64,000 bases of DNA from Sulfurovum sp. Lineage in GTDB: Bacteria; Campylobacterota; Campylobacteria; Campylobacterales; Sulfurovaceae. Positions within the stretch are counted from its first letter, which is position 1; each line of letters opens with the position of its first letter. Shown piece after piece: positions 61,314 through 64,000 of this stretch. Made by a program: the position numbers and the translations under genes. Below the pieces are notes generated by a model. That model had not been told where the DNA came from, ran no database searches, and worked only from the letters and a program-made list of their open reading frames with translations. The stretch lies in the NCBI GenBank assembly GCA_024637255.1, contig JAGXFO010000009.1, forward strand, positions 248,001-312,000. The letters run 5' to 3'.

Positions 61314-62537
61314 ATGGTGCTTCTTTTGAATACGGTATATTTAGCAAGACAAAAAATTTTCAATCGTCAAGGTAAGCTTTTTGCCTACGAACTTCTTTTT
61401 CGAGATCATGCACACGGAATAAAAGCATTCCCGACTAATATTCGAGCCACATCCCAAGTTCTTTTAAATACACTTACCAACGTCCACCTCAATGAATTAC
61501 TGGGAGAAGAGGGAATCGCTTTTATTAATCTAGATGAACATGCCCTTACTTCAGGAATTATCGATCTATTAGACAAAGACCGATTTGTACTGGAAATTTT
61601 AGAGACAACCGATTTAAATGAAAAAGTTCTGTCTAAAATTATGCAATATCATAAAAGAGGTTTTAAAATTGCAATCGATGATTTCGATTGCAGTGCTGAA
61701 ATGATTAAAAAATTTACCCCTATTTTGAAATACGTCCACATTTTAAAAATGGATGTACTGGCCGCAGAACAAGATAATTTAAAAAATGTCATGACTAAAA
61801 TCAAGCAGTTGGGAATCAGAGTCCTCGCTGAAAAAGTTGAAACGGAAGAAGAATATAAATATTATAAAGATATGGGATTTGACTTGTTTCAGGGGTATCA
61901 TCTTCACAAACCTGAAATAGTCGAAATGAATCGCTATAAAGATGCCACCCAAATAGTTCTTTTACATTTAATCAAATTAATCCGAAATGACGGTCAAACG
62001 ACAGAAATAGAATCCTATATCAAACAACGAGCAGACTTATCGTATAAATTGGTTAAATTTATCAATAATCACGGAAAATTTGATACTCAAGTCGAATCGA
62101 TTACACAGATTATTACCCTCATGGGAAGAGACAAGCTTTTGCGATGGCTCTTATTATATCTCTATGCTGAAGTTTCAGACAACCCGATTTCAGAAACGAT
62201 TATGAACGTCGCTATCCGAAGGGCTGAGAGTATGGAAGAAACGGCGCACCACAGCGACAAAGATAAAGCCTATCTTGCTGGAATGTTCTCTATGTTAGGG
62301 GCTCTTTTTGAAACAGACATTAAGAATGTATTGAAAGATATCAACATGGATAAAGATATCACGGACTTGCTCCTTAGTAAAAAAGGGAAGTTTTTATCCA
62401 GTTTCAAGAAGGCGGAGTATTCAGAGCGAGAATATTTAAAACGGCTCTTGTGTACTAACTTTGAAAAAATTGATATCACCCTGATTCTCTATGCATTAGA
62501 GCTTAGTCATATTCATGTTGATAAAGATGCTTTATGA
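61314..62537 (+). CDS. EAL-HDOD signalling protein (YuxH type)
   Basis: A 407-residue cytosolic protein. The first 200 residues are an EAL-like domain: LFAYELLFRD stands for EAL, FVLEILETT, IAIDDFDCSAEM, HILKMDV, LAEKVETEEEY and LFQGYHLHKPE follow in family order. Most metal and substrate residues of cyclic di-GMP phosphodiesterases look present although the motifs vary, so activity is uncertain. Residues about 205-400 are an HDOD output domain. ATG at 61314 is followed in frame by a more typical VYLARQKIFNRQGKL start, and no strong ribosome site is seen. It is the first gene after tRNA-Asn. Confidence 0.85.
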   Translation: MVLLLNTVYLARQKIFNRQGKLFAYELLFRDHAHGIKAFPTNIRATSQVLLNTLTNVHLNELLGEEGIAFINLDEHALTSGIIDLLDKDRFVLEILETTDLNEKVLSKIMQYHKRGFKIAIDDFDCSAEMIKKFTPILKYVHILKMDVLAAEQDNLKNVMTKIKQLGIRVLAEKVETEEEYKYYKDMGFDLFQGYHLHKPEIVEMNRYKDATQIVLLHLIKLIRNDGQTTEIESYIKQRADLSYKLVKFINNHGKFDTQVESITQIITLMGRDKLLRWLLLYLYAEVSDNPISETIMNVAIRRAESMEETAHHSDKDKAYLAGMFSMLGALFETDIKNVLKDINMDKDITDLLLSKKGKFLSSFKKAEYSEREYLKRLLCTNFEKIDITLILYALELSHIHVDKDAL

Positions 62538-62612
62538 CCGACACGGTTGATTAAATTGGCCTATAATCTTTTTTGACTATAATTACAATTAGAAAATTCT
62601 TAGAGGAGTAGT

Positions 62613-63500
62613 ATGAAAGGGATTATCTTAGCCGGCGGAAGCGGTACACGACTCTACCCTATCACCAAAGGGGTTAGTAAACAACTCGTTCCCATCTACG
62701 ATAAACCGATGATCTATTACCCTCTCTCTGTACTCATGCTGGCCGGTATTCGTGAAGTTCTCATCATTTCTACCCCAACCGATCTCCCCCGTTTCGAAGA
62801 ACTCCTCGGAGATGGAAGTGACATCGGAATGAGCTTCGCCTATTGTGTACAGCCCTCACCTGACGGACTTGCCCAAGCCTTTATTTTAGGGGCTGATTTT
62901 ATCGGCGATGAGGATGTATGCCTCGTCCTTGGCGATAATATCTTTCACGGTCACGGTCTTACCAAAATGCTTGAACAATCGGTACGTAATGTCATCGAAG
63001 AAGGAAAAGCAACCGTTTTCGGGTATTGGGTTAAAGATCCGGAACGTTACGGTGTCGCCGAGTTTGATAAAGAGGGAAATGTCCTCTCTATTGAAGAAAA
63101 ACCCGAAAAACCGAAAAGTTCATATGCTGTCGTAGGACTCTATTTTTATCCTAATAGCGTCGTCGAAATCGCTAAAAATGTCACCCCTTCCGATCGGGGA
63201 GAACTCGAAATCACAACCGTTAATCAGGTCTATTTGGCTCAAAATGCACTCAAAGTGGAGCTGATGGGGCGCGGGTATGCATGGCTTGATACCGGAACCC
63301 ATGAATCTCTTTTGGAGGCAAGTATGTTTATTCAAACCATCGAGAACCGTCAAGGGCTTAAAGTCGCCTGTATTGAAGAGATCGCCTTCGAGATGGATTA
63401 TATTACAAAAGAGAAACTATTAGAACTAGCGCTCCCTTTGAGTAAAAACCAATACGGTCAATATTTGATTCGCAGAGCCAATGAAGGGAAGACCCTTTAA
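62613..63500 (+). CDS. rfbA: Glucose-1-phosphate thymidylyltransferase
   Basis: RfbA makes dTDP-glucose from glucose 1-phosphate and dTTP, the first step of dTDP-rhamnose synthesis for surface polysaccharide. The 295-residue protein begins MKGIILAGGSGTRLYPIT, the nucleotide-binding loop, and has VCLVLGDNIFHGHGL near residue 105, VFGYWVKDPERYGVAEFD and YAWLDTGTHESLLEAS. GAGGAG lies before the ATG, with TATAAT boxes at 62562-62567 and 62578-62583. Codons here favour C endings (GTC, CTC, ATC, GGC) more than genes left of the tRNA, which suggests a foreign origin. Confidence 0.97.
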   Translation: MKGIILAGGSGTRLYPITKGVSKQLVPIYDKPMIYYPLSVLMLAGIREVLIISTPTDLPRFEELLGDGSDIGMSFAYCVQPSPDGLAQAFILGADFIGDEDVCLVLGDNIFHGHGLTKMLEQSVRNVIEEGKATVFGYWVKDPERYGVAEFDKEGNVLSIEEKPEKPKSSYAVVGLYFYPNSVVEIAKNVTPSDRGELEITTVNQVYLAQNALKVELMGRGYAWLDTGTHESLLEASMFIQTIENRQGLKVACIEEIAFEMDYITKEKLLELALPLSKNQYGQYLIRRANEGKTL

Positions 63501-64000
63501 TGACTTTCACACGTACAGCCATACCTGATGTCATTATTATTAATCCAAAAGTACACGGTGATGAACGCGGCTATTTCGTCGAAACTTTTCGTGCCGATAA
63601 GCTCGAAACCTTTTTAGGTTTTTCTCTCTCTTTTTGTCAAGACAACGAGTCTAAATCTTCCTATGGAGTACTCCGCGGATTGCACTATCAACTCCCTCCC
63701 CATGCTCAAACCAAGTTAGTACGCGTTATTGAGGGTAAAGTGCTTGATGTCGCTGTTGATATACGAAAAGGCTCACCTACTTTCGGCCAACATGTCGCAG
63801 TAGAACTCAGTGGAGAAAATAAACGCCAACTCTTAGTGCCTCGCGGATTTGCTCATGGGTTTGTTGTTCTAAGCGAAACCTGTACTTTCGCCTACAAAGT
63901 TGATAATTATTACTCTCCTGAGTGTGATAGAGGAATCGCATTCGATGATTCAGCCTTAAATATTGACTGGTTGATTGATACACAAAAACTCCAACTCTCT
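63500..64000 (+). CDS. rfbC: dTDP-4-dehydrorhamnose 3,5-epimerase, C-terminus beyond the window
   Basis: The first 167 codons are present; the gene runs off the right edge. Its ATG overlaps the rfbA stop as TAATG. The frame reads PKVHGDERGYFVETFRADK, then QDNESKSSYGVLRGLHYQ, KLVRVIEGKVLDVAVDIRKG, and LVPRGFAHGFVVLSE with the catalytic histidine region, all typical of RfbC/RmlC. It carries out the double epimerisation after RfbB. rfbB and rfbD probably follow outside the window. Codon use matches rfbA. Confidence 0.95.
   Translation, partial: MTFTRTAIPDVIIINPKVHGDERGYFVETFRADKLETFLGFSLSFCQDNESKSSYGVLRGLHYQLPPHAQTKLVRVIEGKVLDVAVDIRKGSPTFGQHVAVELSGENKRQLLVPRGFAHGFVVLSETCTFAYKVDNYYSPECDRGIAFDDSALNIDWLIDTQKLQLS

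Overview
The window is about 64 kb of an AT-rich bacterial chromosome that reads as Campylobacterota (Epsilonproteobacteria), closest in style to Sulfurovum/Sulfurimonas-type sulfur oxidisers. The reasons are the rplI-hslV-hslU-era order, an HslV that starts MFDATT, a Cts/MSHA-like competence operon, the standalone DUF234 protein, and SecA, GyrA and HemE proteins of that lineage's style. The assignment is by family recognition, not by search.

Layout. 1-853: pdxJ and the start of pdxA (vitamin B6). 1052-2314: argG. 2404-4353: an M3 oligopeptidase. 4354-4790: a long intergenic stretch with a possible frameshifted small ORF. 4791-8016: rplI-hslV-hslU-era. 8184-16943: an eight-gene operon for a type II secretion/type IV pilus-like machine (PilM/N-like, PilO-like, small periplasmic protein, secretin, AAA ATPase, TPR protein, GspE ATPase, GspF platform) whose order matches the Campylobacter cts transformation genes. 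16985-18815: kdsB and hemH, divergent.

18842-31644 is a nitrogen-assimilation region: two amt-glnK pairs in tandem, a PAS protein resembling a kinase-dead NtrB, an NtrC-like protein with a worn-down AAA+ domain and an intact Fis-type HTH, a DUF234 protein, then assimilatory nitrate reductase, siroheme nitrite reductase, siroheme synthase and a divergent NNP nitrate transporter. Four palindromes of the form TTGATTAAA-N-TTTAATCAA sit upstream of amt, amtB, the NtrC-like gene and the nitrate transporter. I infer a nitrogen regulon run by this atypical regulator. The nitrite reductase carries a C-terminal tail that looks like the C-lobe of a Ser/Thr protein kinase, and a PP2C-phosphatase/kinase fusion lies just beyond (33187-34830).

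31746-38423 is the oddest part: a trigger-factor-like protein without the ribosome-binding signature, the PP2C-kinase, a soluble double-AAA protein fused to an FtsH-type peptidase domain with a broken zinc motif, and a pair of small paralogous proteins of unknown function. 38630-49402: cell envelope genes (mltG overlapping an AsmA-like gene head to head, MscS channel, LolC/E, SecA, LolA, a coiled-coil membrane protein) with two small gene remnants. 49529-61058: housekeeping genes (YbiT-like ABC-F, YebC, thioredoxin-like, ExbD/ExbB, gyrA, asd, YqhA, hemE, an HD phosphohydrolase, a radical SAM enzyme). 61136-61210: tRNA-Asn with a consensus promoter. Beyond it lie an EAL-HDOD protein and the dTDP-rhamnose genes rfbA and rfbC (cut by the window end), whose codon use looks different and may mark the edge of a transferred polysaccharide island.

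No rRNA, CRISPR array, transposase, integrase or prophage gene was seen.
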